64,000 nt of DNA from Polytrichum commune (taxonomy: Eukaryota; Streptophyta; Polytrichopsida; Polytrichales; Polytrichaceae), in contig OX485806.1 of NCBI GenBank assembly GCA_950295325.1, positions 32,116,001 to 32,180,000 of the forward strand, written 5' to 3'. Below the pieces are notes generated by a model. It was not told where the DNA came from. It saw only the letters and a program-made list of their open reading frames with translations, and did not search any database. Positions 42,731-54,627 of this stretch are shown here, one piece after another. Numbering within the stretch: position 1 is the first letter of the stretch; each line of letters starts with the position of its first letter. Position numbers and translations under genes: made by a program.

Positions 42731-43969
42731 CAGTTTACACTAGTGAGTAATGACCATGACCACCACTTTCAAAAAAAATCTCATTGGTTAAGAAATGAAT
42801 GGCAGTCCCACCTCATATTACACTTGGTGAGCATGTCAAAAATTGGATGAGAAAGTGACATGGAATTCTACATGCTCATGAATGGATAACGTCAACGCTC
42901 ATCCAAATTTTGCAATGAGAGAACCCAAATAAGTTGTCTCGGTGGAAAATAAGCGTGACCATGTTGGAGAAGTTTTCCATTCTTATCCATTCTTATGTTA
43001 GAACTATACTATTAGTGAATTTTACATGTAGTGTTTTTTCATCAAAAACACTACGTCCTAGTCTACGTTCACTTTACACTATGACTCTCATCAAGGCTCT
43101 TAAAATGTGACATGGATTTCTATTGGTCATGGTCTTCAGAACGCCGACCATGACCACAATAAATCATAAATCAATTTTTCTCACATTAATGGTCACGAGT
43201 ATGAAACATCCATAATCGAGGGTGGTGTATTATCTAGGCCCATACTACAAGGTTGCCTAGGGTAAGTCGACCCATGATAGATCCACTCACAATTCATCAT
43301 TATCAATGTAGTGAGTCATTTTTCGAAGAAACCAATAAATTTCTCATCGTATAACAACACATCGTCCACGAAATGGATGGAAGTATGCATCTTCCGTGTA
43401 GATTTGGCTTGGTCACAAGAAGACCACGAGATTCACAAAATCAATAAATTACATAAGCACCACCAACAACTTAACGTAACATTTTCTCAACAACACTTGG
43501 TGATTTGGGGGGTAGCTATGTAAGCAAGACACCGGGGACAAGGACACATGATACTCGAATTTGGGCCTTGGGATGTTGAGATTCCGTGTGTTGTAGATTG
43601 AACCTAAGCCTCTTTGATTCCCCGTACTTATTTTTAGAAAGTGACTAATGTTGTCTTGTTGAAGAATGTTATGTACATTGACATCAAGTCGACGGGTTGT
43701 TCTTTAATCTTTCGACTCCCTTTTAATATACAAATACACATCTTCTAAACACATTGTACTCCCCCCCCCCCCCCCCCAAAAAAAAACAAGCTTTCTACAC
43801 ATGTTGTGTACTTTGTTATTTGGTGATACCATGAGTAGATGGCTCTCTATTCCGACAACACAAAATAACCATTTTTCTATAGACGGAGTCTTGCCACGTG
43901 TCATTTCCACATTGATTCGAGACCCTCTTGAAACCACCGTGGGATTAGGTTCTCGACACGGAACGAAAC

Positions 43970-44327
43970 ATTATGTATAGTGTCGTCGTGGTAAATTTTC
44001 TAATGACACTTCTTATGAATGAATTCACAAACACTAGTCGTGAATGATTGAAGTTTGGATGAAACCCATGCCAATTATTGACACAAAGTTCGGTATCATC
44101 TGCGTCGTAACATTAGAATGGATGATTTGAATGAACAAACACTTAGTAAATGATAGTAATTGCAACGTTGTAGATTTATAATGCCCAAAATTGTTTACAA
44201 GGAATGACAAATAATGCTAGGTTTACATTTAGTGTTGGTGACACTACATGGACGGTTTACAATTGGTATTGAGCAAGACGAAATAGAATTGGTGCCAATA
44301 CTAAATACAAAACTTTAGTGTAGAAAT
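43970..44327 (+). repeat. Dispersed repeat B, copy 4
   Basis: It starts near TATAGTGTCGTCGTGGTAAA and contains GAATGACAAATAATGCTAGG, TTTAGTGTTGGTGACACTAC and TTGGTATTGAGCAAGACG. It ends ACTAAATACAAAACTTTAGTGTAG. It is collinear with copy 5. Confidence 0.65.
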
Positions 44328-44567
44328 GTGAAATAGACCGCCCTCTACAATATTTTCAATTCAAACCTAGGCATGAACGAATTTCTAATTACTTTGACAG
44401 AACAACAAACAACAAACTACACACACTTACCAATCACATCTGGTCCAAGATGGTCCTAAACTACCGCTATGAAATATTTTATGTACTTGATGGGAAAAGA
44501 AAAAGAAAAAACTAGCTGGGTAGGTAGGAAGCCAAGAGCCTGCCCACCGTACGGTAGGCAGTATACC

Positions 44568-44978
44568 CACGGGGAGGTCACTTCATTGTCAAGTTGACAC
44601 CACGTGCGGACAAAGTTTGCTACCCCTATATTACATGCCATATATAATTTTACAATTTATGATATTTTTTCTACATATACATAACCATAGATAGTATCTT
44701 TTGTATTTTTTTTTGAAATTTTTAGTCATCTTTGTTTTTTTTTAGTAATTGTTTTAGTTCAATTCTGTGTCATTCTAGTTAAAAACGGTATGTTTTATGA
44801 AAAAAACAAATCATCAAATTTAGTTACCACTTTTGACTATGTCATAGGTACTGTGTATATCTACTCATGAAAAAAAATTGATAAAATTTTGACCCATTTT
44901 GGTGGTGCAACTTACCAAAAGAAGATTTTTTTTGGTCGCATGTGGTGTTCAACTTGACAATGGAGTGATCCCCCCGTG
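44568..44978. mobile_element. hAT-type MITE, 411 bp, 8-bp target duplication
   Basis: The termini are CACGGGGAGGTCACTTCATT and, as inverted complement, CACGGGGGGATCACTCCATT. Similarity extends about 37 bp through TGTCAAGTTGACACCACGTG. Both sides carry AGTATACC (44560-44567 and 44979-44986), an exact 8-bp duplication. The interior is AT-rich and non-coding. A truncated relative lies at 5552-5908. Confidence 0.85.
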
Positions 44979-45214
44979 AGTATACCCCACCATGCACCAA
45001 GAGGACTCTTGAGCAGGGTACGGCCAACGGGCTCAAATTCACGTCGGATTGCCCAACATTTGTTATTTATTTATTTATTTATACCAATCACATCATCGCT
45101 ACTTATAAGCACCGCACGAGTGACATAAACACTCCTTCTCACTTCAAAAGAATACCACTAACTTAGAAAATGGAATTTTACAATCTACACACACACACAC
45201 ACATGTTCGTGCTA

Positions 45215-45779
45215 GGGGATGTTTACACCATGGACCAAGAAGACCTCCCAAGGCCCTGTAAAATAAGTGATTGGTTGTTGAACTCGTCCTGGAACCACTT
45301 CGGTTTACGCCAAGGAACAAATGTCAGAGTGACCATGAAGTTCAAGGTCTCCACAAGACGTATTTTAAGGCCTACATTATCCACTAACATGATTCAACAT
45401 GTTTTGAGGTGGGAGAAGCAAAAGAGGCGCTCTAGTAGAAAATGCCAGGGGCCCATGATAAAGAAATATTGTTATAATAAAACTTCAAATGATTATTTTA
45501 TTTTATTTTGGGGGGGAAGAAGACGAGGACAAGAGAAGACAAGAAAATGATCAAACTTGAATCCATTTTTTGGACGTATAAAAAATAAAATCAGCGCATT
45601 CATCTTTTGGTGCATGGTCATTCCTCTTGGTCCACATTCAGTTTACACCTAGTGAAGGACCCAAAAGCTTTGTAAATTGCTCTCTTTTTAAAAAAAAAAT
45701 CAAACCATGGAAGTTGGACCATGGAAAAAGGCCATCTTCCATGGTCCGACTTCATGGTCCATGGTGCGTAAACCGGCCC
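45215..45779. mobile_element. PIF/Harbinger-type MITE family 3
   Basis: It starts GGGGATGTTTACACCATGGA and ends with the inverted counterpart of GGGCCGGTTTACGCACCATG. Flanking triplets are CTA (45212-45214) and TTA (45780-45782). The terminal layout (GGG..., TTTACACCATGGACCAAGA) parallels the element at 53581-54093. It is 565 bp. A 126-codon frame inside shows no domain. The imperfect duplication lowers certainty. Confidence 0.65.
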
Positions 45780-46184
45780 TTACATATCACCCAAAAAGCC
45801 ATGCAAATCCATCATTCACTTTTGCTTCATAAATTGCGTCTTGGTAAGTAAATAAGGAGGGCATCCCGACAATGAACGCCCTACCCTTATGTGAAGGTAA
45901 GTTAGACCTTCACTCGATGCCTTCGCCGGAGCCTTGCATATGAATGATGCTAATAAGTTAACACACCATAATTACTACGGTAACTGGAACTCGGGTACTC
46001 ACATTCAGGAACTCGGACATTTAAGGAGGGGAAAAATAATAATAGGGTTACATTTAATTGGTAGTACTCTAAAGTTTTACTGCTCAACTACTTCTCTACT
46101 TTAAGCTTAGTACTAAGCACATCGCGATTATTCCAAAGCCTTCCACCCCCAATCCGATCTTCATGTAGTATACATATAGAGTTA

Positions 46185-46544
46185 CTACAATAAATATGGT
46201 ATTTAGTGTCGTAAGGTAACTTTTCGAATGACTCTCCTTATGAATAAGTGAACGAATATTGCCATGGATGATGGATGGATGGATGAGTTCATCATTGATT
46301 GGCCAAAACCCTACCTTCTCTTCTCGATCACCAACTTACAATGAAATGTTGTGATGGGTGATTGGAAATTTGGATGGAAAAGTCACTTAGGAAGTGACAG
46401 TAATTGCAACACTGTATATCTATGACCCCCCAAATGATGTACAAGGTGTTAACATTTAGTGTTGGTGACACTACACCGCGGTTTACGATTAGTATTGAGC
46501 AAGACAATCGAAATTGGTGACACTAAATATCATATTTAGTGTAG
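46185..46544 (+). mobile_element. Dispersed repeat B, copy 5 (best-preserved MITE-like copy)
   Basis: It starts CTACAATAAATATGGTATTT and ends with the inverted match of CTACACTAAATATGATATTT, so the family has inverted ends of about 28 bp. Each end is itself palindromic (CACTAAATATNATATTTAGTG). It is 360 bp and non-coding, with an internal (GGAT)n run. I cannot read a target duplication, so the superfamily is open. Confidence 0.65.
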
Positions 46545-48205
46545 CCCTTACTATTTGTTTTTGTTTTTTTAATGAAAAAGTAGCAGGTTTGGCTATATGT
46601 TGGGTTCAGAAGCAATCGAGGTGGCGAGCATAAGATTTTATGTGGGGTTTAGGGTGGCTACATTTAGATGAATCAGAGAGAGTGTTTGGCAAAATGCATA
46701 GAACCTTTGTGTCAATTTGGGCATGCATAGAACCTAACTGTACATGGAAGAAATCCAAGGCTACATGTATTTATTTATAAGGTGAACAATGGCCCCATGT
46801 GTAAAATAATAAGTGGCCCCAAAATTATATTCACAATCTATAAGTGGCCACACACACCACAAACTAAGGGGGAAGTTGGCTACATATTGAAATTGGCTAC
46901 ACAAAAACAATTGCACTTAGCCTCTTAAACCTCTAGAGGCTTCCAACTTCAACTAGTTTGCAAATGTACGAGAGGATTAACATGTACATATCATACTTTT
47001 CAAGCACTGAGCAACATCTTAGGCCAACAAGTGTTGCAACACCTCTCTTGAATATCAATCTGCACACAAATCACACCAATTTGCACACATACAAGATGAT
47101 CGACATTGAAACATCCTACACTTAAAGTACCTAGTGCATTTGTACACCCAAATAGTTTGGACCAACCCACTTAAACAAGAGAATACACTAAAAAATATCA
47201 TTGCTGAAAAATACCACTCATTCAATCGCACATAAAAGTACAAACAGGTAGAGAGGGAGGTCGGTGCCATCAAGCACCACCAGTGCATTCCACTCCGAAA
47301 CTTAAAATTTGGTACCCAAAATTCTTTAAACTCCATCACAATCAAAAGATGGCACCACTAATCTCCACTATACGAATAAAAAGGCTATAAGTTACAAGCT
47401 GAGAGAGCAAGGAGTGGTGAACCCAACTAAACCCTAGGCAGCACGAGCCCCTGGATGGGAAGATGGGCTCCATCCATATGCTCACAGTGGAGCTCACTAG
47501 TTACTCCCAATAATGGAGCTTAAAGGCAAGTCCTAATTTTTAGGTGACTCCACTCCACCCATGCGAAGCTAGTTGGCGCCACCTTTTTCCCACAAAGAGT
47601 GGAGGTGGCACCTTAAAAGGCATATTTGCAATATTTTAAACATGTGTGTGTAAACCAATTTACTTGACCATAACAAAGTGGATACTAGTACTTGGGAAAA
47701 AGAGGACTAAGACTAACCATTGTTGGATTGATATACAGGTGAATGCATGGGTATCAACAACTAGCATCATCAAATTAAGTATCAAAATTGTGATACCATT
47801 CTAATATTGATATTTGGTGGGTATCTCAAATTGAATTTATATCATTTTGAACTATGTTGATATTAGAGTGATTTTTCCCAAGTATTAAGGTTTCTTGCAT
47901 GATATATATACATGATTGAAATCAACAACGGAAATACCATCAAATCTCCACACCCTATTGATATTAAAAAATTTAAAAATAAAAATAAAAAGTAAAACTC
48001 AAACTAAACAACAACAACAACAACAACAACAACCTAGTTGCATTGGACTTTTGGGTGTTATATGTATTTTCATTCCCCAACCACCATCAAATCCATTTTC
48101 CATTTGTGAAGGTTTGGGGTACATGAGATTGGGTTTTCTTTGGATGTTTTTGAGTTATAAATTAGTGTACAATTTTTTTTTGGCAAGTATCAATGTGTTG
48201 AGCAT
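46545..48205. other. Intergenic, no gene
   Basis: It includes a (CAA)n microsatellite at about 48008-48031. Open frames here have no recognisable domain. Confidence 0.5.
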
Positions 48206-48715
48206 TACAATGTATGAAGAGTGGAGGGCTTATAACCAAAGTATTATGGACAACCTAGAAGATGAGAAAGAAGAGGAATATACCATGAACCAAATCGGGT
48301 TCAATAATCTTGTAGACTACTCAGGTGAAGAGCATGTTCAAAGAGGCGGTAGTAGACCATGTAAAAAACTAAATAAAGATAGGATTGCACTCTTTTATGT
48401 TGAGTTGCTTTTACGATGTTTGTTTCTTAGAGGTCCGTGTTTTCAACGTTGCATCATTTTGCAAGGTCTATAGCATGCACAAAAACCTTTTGTATAACTT
48501 CACAACGCCATTTGTGAGACTAAAGATTACTTTGAGCATAAAAACTAATTACGTAGGTGCAATTGCTTTGTCTTCCCTTTAAAAACTATAGTTGTGATGC
48601 GCATGTTGTCGCTTGGTACTCTCGAGAAGGCACAAATTGAATATTGCCAGATGGCCCCAAACACATACAAAAAATTGATGTTACATCGGTGTAGGGGAGT
48701 CCGAAGATGTTTTGA
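48206..48715 (+). pseudogene. PIF/Harbinger (HARBI1-like) transposase, N-terminal remnant
   Basis: The frame MYEEWRAYNQSIMDNLEDE ... GEEHVQRGGSRPCKKLNKDR (about 48211-48380) ends in the GGSRPG--PNK-R motif that precedes the DDE nuclease of plant HARBI1-like proteins. After at least two frameshifts, the segment ALSSLKTIVVMRMLSLGTLE (about 48562-48622) fits the family's LSplqK--aAiRmLayG helix, and YCQMAPNTYKKLMLHR follows where DEYLr-aesTa-e-l is expected. A further conceptual DYFEHKN piece lies between. No DDE residues are reached. It is degenerate and non-functional. Confidence 0.6.
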
Positions 48716-49644
48716 ACGGGAACACTTGTGTTAGCCTGCTCAATTTGAGTTGGATTGGACTTGGATTGCAGGTTTGACTTGGAATAAAACCGGAATGATA
48801 ATGATACCATAGCATTCAAGTGGATTGAGCAAACAATATTACCATAGCATTCAACGTGTAGCAATAATATAGCCAGTATCAAATCCTAGCATGCCATTCA
48901 ATTGAGAAGACTGAGAACCAAATATATGTATGAATGTATTATTTTAGAGCTTTAACTGTATTTTATTGATCAATTGTTCATGAGGGCATGCGGTGCACAT
49001 TATCGTTGTATGTGTACAAATCCTACCAAAAACATTGAAGCAAAAAAATCCTCACATTCAAATCAAATGGCTCAGCATAGACAAGACAACATAGACAAGA
49101 GCTGCAAACATTGATGATATCAATCCTAAACCCTTAAAAACCGACAAGCCTCAAACAACGCCGATTCAAACATTGATGGTATCAATCCCAAACCCTAAAC
49201 AAATGCATCAACAAGCTATGCAATTAGAGGCACCACGATCCTTTGCAACAAGACTTGAGATGGGTAGAAACACCAAATTCAAATGCAAAATTTGCAACCC
49301 CGAACTAGAGCAACGTGCAAGTTACAATTGACGTGCAAAAAAACCAAAGGCGGGGGTGCTTGCCAACACAAGGCAACACTCCCACGTCAATAACGATTCA
49401 ACTTCGGCAACACTTGGGATTGATTTCAACTCGAGGCTAGAAGTTGATTTGCATTGGCCACTCCAAGAGCCTTGCCTTATGAGAAAACAAGGGTAATGAA
49501 TTTTGAAGACTAAAGAAGAGGGTCATCTCAACTCAAGGGTGGGGATAGAAGTTTGTTTGTGCAAGCTTGGATTGCGTTCGAAGAGATCAACTCGGCAAAA
49601 ATCCAACAAAGTTTTAATTGAGATGTGGAGCACTAGAAGACTAA
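48716..49644. other. Intergenic, no gene
   Basis: AT-rich. Two similar stretches, AACATTGATGATATCAATCC and AACATTGATGGTATCAATCC with AAACCCT, lie at about 49108 and 49170. Nothing else is recognised. Confidence 0.5.
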
Positions 49645-50144
49645 GGGCCACTTCACACACAAGACTGAGAGCCCGTGACCGTTACGCTTTAAGCACTCTC
49701 ATTGGTGGAAAACGCAGAGCCGGTCCAAGTTCCCTTCACACTACGCTTGAGGGACCAACGGAGTATGTGAACGCAAGATGGATGTAAAGTCTACATGGAT
49801 TCCTATGTGGCATTGAATAGATCATGTTTCATGGTCACTTGGACAATTTTCAAAAACCACCTCTTGGAGGTAGGCCTAACACAAAACCGGGAGACCATGG
49901 CACTCCGATCGCACAAAAACCTTTGGTTTATTCTATTTTATCACGTGTGAGGACCCGCATGAGTAAAAATTCATTGAAATAGGATTTGGTTGAGGGCTTG
50001 GTCACGTATGACTTCACACTACACTTGAGGGTCGGTGACCACGCTACGTGATTTTGGAGGTGTGTTGGGACGGCCTTTGGACACTTTCTTTTGGGCTCTC
50101 ACGGTTTCATGGTCACGGCTCTCGGCTCGTGTGTGAAGTGGCCT
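49645..50144 (+). mobile_element. PIF/Harbinger-type MITE family 1, SINE-free copy
   Basis: It is 500 bp. The left end is GGGCCACTTCACACACAAGA, and the right end is the inverted complement of AGGCCACTTCACACACGAGC. A TAA triplet flanks both sides (49642-49644 and 50145-50147). At about 50038-50060 it preserves the empty target of the SINE found in the 9352 copy. It has no transposase. Confidence 0.88.
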
Positions 50145-50367
50145 TAAATCCTACGTCCTCGCATTCTTGCAAGTTTGAGTGGTAAGGAGAGGGGATGTGA
50201 AGATGTTGGGAGAATGAGTGCCTATTTGGGCATGAGAAACATGCATTTGGTGTGCATCGTCAATGGGGGAGAGGCATCTACACTAAGTTGGGGGGAGAGG
50301 GTAATGTGGAAGTCACTCACTTGACAAAGGTTGCAACATGGATATGGATCTCACAACATAACTCTTG

Positions 50368-50490
50368 GATTTTAGAAGAAGAAAATTAAAATTTCATTCT
50401 CCTTAGAATACGTTTCTCTTCGCAAGGAGAACAATCCCCATTTATCTCTCCTCCTAAACAGATGCAAACCCTCTTATTTCATCAGTTCTT
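50368..50490 (+). repeat. Dispersed repeat F, copy 2
   Basis: TTTCATTCTCCTTAGAA, TTCGCAAGGAGAACAATCCC, CTCCTAAACAGATGCAAACC and CTCTTATTTCATCA match 42283-42410. Confidence 0.5.
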
Positions 50491-50552
50491 TTATGCCCAA
50501 AATCCTTCTTGGACACCGAACCGGCCCTAACTCTCACATCGAGTTAGTAGCT

Positions 50553-50953
50553 ACATGAAATATGGTGTTCAATGTCACCAATTCCAATTGTCTTGCTCAA
50601 TACTAATCGTAAACCACAGCATAACGTCACCAACACTAAACGTTAACCCAACATTATTTGTCATTCCTTGTAATTGCTTATCTTTTTTCGGGGGGAGGGG
50701 ATTATAGATTCATAGTGTTGCAAGTACTATATATCACTTACCAAATGTTTTTTCATCCAAATTTCAAGCATCCATGACAATATTTGCATGACAAGTTGGT
50801 GACAAGAGAAGGCAGGGTTTCGGCCAATGAATGAACTCATCCATCCATCATTCATCCATGACAACATTTGTTCACTTCGACATAAGAAGTGTCATCCAAA
50901 AAGTGTAACAAACAATACCATATGACGCTTAACATCATATTAAGTGTACAACT
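50553..50953 (-). repeat. Dispersed repeat B, copy 6
   Basis: The reverse strand is collinear with copy 5: TTGTCTTGCTCAATACTAAT, ACACTAAACGTTAACCCAAC, TTGTCATTCCTTGTAA, GACAAGAGAAGGCAGGGTTT and GAATGAACTCATCCATCCAT. The termini are degenerate. Confidence 0.65.
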
Positions 50954-51544
50954 CAGCCTGCCGCTTAACCCATGTGTAAGTTAAACGTATAACCCCTTAA
51001 GCTTAATTTGAAGCTCTTAATCTAACGCTTAAGTGATTGATTAGGGGTTAGGGTATAATTGTAAGTTCAGGGTAAGTGAGCACTGAGCATTGTAACAAGT
51101 CGCACGGGAATAAAGCTCTGCTCGGTTACTAGAAGTCAAAGTAAGGCTACTAACATAGTACCTATGTAGTACTAATTGACGAGGTACTTGGGGTACTTTA
51201 GGTTCTTAAAATAGAATATTGCATCTCGGAACTCTTCCCCAAGCTCCCACACATATTTGACCGGCCTTTTGGACCATATGTATATATGTATCTTCTCACG
51301 TGTGGGGACAATGATTTGTATATGGAGTTTCAAGAGAAGTGATGAAGCCCACATAGGAATCGTTATATAAAACTTCATCCAAATCTATATGTATTCATCC
51401 ATATGTTGGTAATTCCATCCAAAATTTCATGATTTCTAGGGACATTTCTAGCTATTTCATTCACAAAGGTCATGGAGTAATTGCAATAGATTTGTTGTTC
51501 TATTTTTAGAAAAGGAAATCGTCAACCCATAGTCGGATTCAAAT
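50954..51544. other. Intergenic, no gene
   Basis: It contains clustered TTAA-rich phrases (CGCTTAA, GCTTAA) near 50965-51045. No element could be bounded. Confidence 0.45.
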
Positions 51545-51851
51545 CACTACACTAACTAGGGTATTTAGTGTTTGATACACTAAATATGAACACATAAATA
51601 TCAAATACCCTATGAAAGTAAGTAACATTATATGTAAATTCAAACACTAAATATCAACTATGGTAATATGTGGAAGTTACATGTTTGAATTTAGTGTTAG
51701 TAAGGGTGTGGAAAAAAAATATGATAAAAGGCGAATACCAACATATCAGCTAGCATATCTTCTAACACTAATTGTCAAAATATTGAAAATTAGTGTTGAG
51801 TAGGGTAGGGTGATAACAACTCAAACACTAAATATCCTATTTAGTGTAGTG
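51545..51851. mobile_element. MITE with CACTACACTAA termini
   Basis: The left end is CACTACACTAACTAGGGTAT and TTAGTGTT. The right end is the inverted complement CACTACACTAAATAGGATAT and TTAGTGT. It is 307 bp with no coding. A CACTAC tip recalls CACTA/En-Spm elements, but the expected 3-bp duplication is not seen (AAT left, GGG right), so the class is uncertain. It shares the ACACTAAATA tip with the 54628 element and the B family. Confidence 0.65.
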
Positions 51852-52065
51852 GGGGGTTTCATCATATGGCATACATATGATTTAGTGTGGCCCTTGATAA
51901 TTCGCCAGTGATCCGCGTAAATGATCTTCCAATCACTTGGTGGCAACTACACTAAATAATTTCTAAATAGTGTGGGTCGCTATTTGAAGGTGTGTGTTGC
52001 TATAAGGTTACACCGAGATTATAATTTTCTTATTCGGAGAACACAAACAACTACATTGTGTATGG

Positions 52066-52545
52066 TTTTTCGTGTCACATGCATAATAGTGTCATTGACC
52101 CTACTTTTAGGTGTGTGCTAGGTTACACTAACGATCAACAACTTCAGCATGAGTGTCACCTCATGACACTTGGCGTTCTAGTGCACTAACTGATATCTTG
52201 GCATGGGTACGTGCAGTATTGTTACACATAAAAATTGTATGCCTATGTTAGACATTGGTCTATAAGTCGGCTAAAATGTCAACACGTGACACTTGCCATT
52301 AGTATGCTCGATAACATCTTCCCCTTGCATACTAAAATGCAAAACTATCATCTCAAGTATCCTAATGTGCCGCACTAGATGTCATAATGTAAAGTAAATC
52401 CTACATAAATTTTGTTATTGATCTTGACAAATGGTATTGTATTGGCAATTAATGAGCATGACACTTTGAAACCTCTAGGCATCTAATTTAGGCCAGTTGC
52501 AAATAGTGCACGTGACATCGAATACCATAAATGTTGTAGTATTTC
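52066..52545 (+). repeat. Third copy of the foldback-arm repeat
   Basis: It is similar to about 1155-2010: GTCACATGCATAATA, CACTTGGCGTTC, GATATCTTGGCATG, GCCTATGTTAGACATTGGTC, GACACTTGCCATTAGTATGC, CCTCTAGGCAT and GACATCGAATACCATAAATG. It is uninterrupted by the hAT-type MITE present in the other copy. Confidence 0.7.
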
Positions 52546-53580
52546 ACGTCATGGAACATGAAATCTCTTACTCAATATAAAATCATCTTCTCACTATAAA
52601 GTTATGTGAATGTGTCATTTCAAATGGTAATCTATACACTAATAAGACTATTTAGTGCACTAAGAAAAGGTGACATGAGAAACTTGTTGGCACGTGATAT
52701 GTCATAAAGGTCACTTTAATTAACATAGCGCACTAAATCACATACATATATAGTGGGGCCACTTATAAATTGCACTACTTCTCGTATCAAGTTCGTGCTT
52801 GATGCGCCAATGTCCAATTTCTGAGCCTATATATGAACTTAGGACGATCGACCATGTCTCTCCTGTTTCAACATCAATGGCTACGTGACATGACGTGACT
52901 TTAATAGCAATTCTTAAGAAGCAAAAGAGTTTTGAGATTTTCGTTGCCAAATGTTGATAGAAAAAGTCATCAACATATGGTAGGCCAATGTGATCGCTCA
53001 ACAAGTAAAATAATCTTCACTTTGATCTTATGACACTTTTGTATCTCAAATTTAATTTTGAAACTTGAAGCGACTATTTACATGATATATAGCATTTCCC
53101 ATGTTAAGGTAGCATGTTCCCTTTTTCTCAATGGCAGCACCTATGCCCCGACCTTGACACATCCATGGTATCTCGCAACACGAATTCCTGGACTTGACAC
53201 AATGCAACACTCTGGATGTGCACAACTTGTACGCTTGGCCCCACGCGCAAGCTAGCTTGCATATGTTGGCATATATATATTCTATTTTATTTCATTACGC
53301 TTTGTTGTGTTGGTAGACAATGCTCAGGTCATGCCCAACATAAATGATACATGATGCTCCCAACATTCCCAGCACCATGGGGTGCAACACCCTAGTGTTG
53401 AGTAGTGTTATGTACACATTGTTGCTAATTGAAATAGTCACTTTCCAATCCAACGGCCGAAAATAATCGCGGCGTTACAAGTGCCCACAATAAGACCATG
53501 AACATCAATACAAACCAATTGATGGTTCCCATATCGCTCATTGTGTATGTTTTGCCACTCCATCTATGTTACGAGACTAA
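52546..53580. other. Intergenic, no gene
   Basis: An 88-codon reverse frame at 52738-53004 has no domain I recognise. No bounded element was found. Confidence 0.45.
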
Positions 53581-54093
53581 GGGGCGGTTTACACTATGGA
53601 CCAAGAGCCATGACCATGAAATTCTAAAATCTGTGATTGGAGAGTAAAGTGCTCTTGGTCCCATTTGGCTTTACACTACCTTGAAAAAAGGAGAATGACC
53701 ACTAACTTTGAGGTCCCCAAAAACTACTAAAATCTGCCATTTAGATAATGTGCCATGGTCCAACGGGTTTTCCGTTGAGGCGAGGCAAAATGCTCGACTC
53801 AACGGAAATCAAGGGAGCCGTAAGGCTGAAAATCAACCATTGGCCGATTTTTTTTTTAATATTTTTTTTTTCCCGATTTTTTTTGACGTTACTGTAGATC
53901 GTTGGGATAGAAATTAAAAAAATCAGCCCAAAGTTGTCCCGGTCCAAATCCACTTTACACTACAAGAGTGACCAAGCCACTCAAAAATCCATTTTTGATT
54001 TTTCATGGTCACGGCTCTTGGCCAAGAGCTGTGACCATGAAAATGATTTAATTTTCTTGGTCATGGCTCTTGGTCCATAGTGTAAACCGCCCC
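53581..54093. mobile_element. PIF/Harbinger-type MITE family 2, 513 bp
   Basis: The left end is GGGGCGGTTTACACTATGGA followed by CCAAGAGCCATGACCA. The right end repeats this as inverted complement. A TAA triplet flanks both sides exactly (53578-53580 and 54094-54096). Near the right end a further inverted pair (CATGGTCACGGCTCTTGG against CCAAGAGCTGTGACCATG, about 54005-54042) duplicates the subterminal core. It has no coding capacity. Confidence 0.87.
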
Positions 54094-54096
54094 TAA

Positions 54097-54627
54097 CATG
54101 AATCAAAACACATGAACTAGAAACCTACCAAAGGTTGGACTAGATGAGAAACCGACGTCGGTTCCGAAAGGCCAAGAACAATGAATGGGAAGAAACGAGC
54201 GCTAGTTACACGCAAAGCGGTTGAGTTTGAGAAATAACCGGTTGAAGTTCAAAACTTCGAGAGAATTGCCGATCGTTTAGAGGAGTGTATGGATTATACC
54301 TCGAATTTATAAAGGAAAAAACTGAAAGACCACCACAACATGTGCCCACTTGGACTTGGAAACACTCGGGTTTTGACTGATTGTGCCCAAATATCTCCCC
54401 GGGCACTCGCCAAAAACATTGATCATCCAATTGGGTTTTGGTTCCATGCATAATAAAGTCCAAAGAACCACACTTCATAGATTTCCTAGTTCCCAAGCTC
54501 CGTTGCCCTTCGTCTCTTTCTCCAAAGACGGATGAAACCACACCCTCCTTCATCCACCCTAATCCCGGCCGCTCATTGCATATATGTATAAATAAAGAAC
54601 ACGATGTCGGTAATTTAGAAAAATTAA
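54097..54627. other. Intergenic, no gene
   Basis: Frames on both strands overlap here without recognisable domains. I cannot support a gene. Confidence 0.45.

Noticed and set aside
43741..43790. C17/A9 homopolymer as a MITE tip like the one at 1321
   Set aside because: No partner inverted end or 8-bp duplication was found around it.
47916..48205. Start of a 185-codon frame with a polyglutamine run
   Set aside because: The glutamines come from a CAA microsatellite. Only the downstream part resembles a PIF/Harbinger protein, so an intact gene is not supported.
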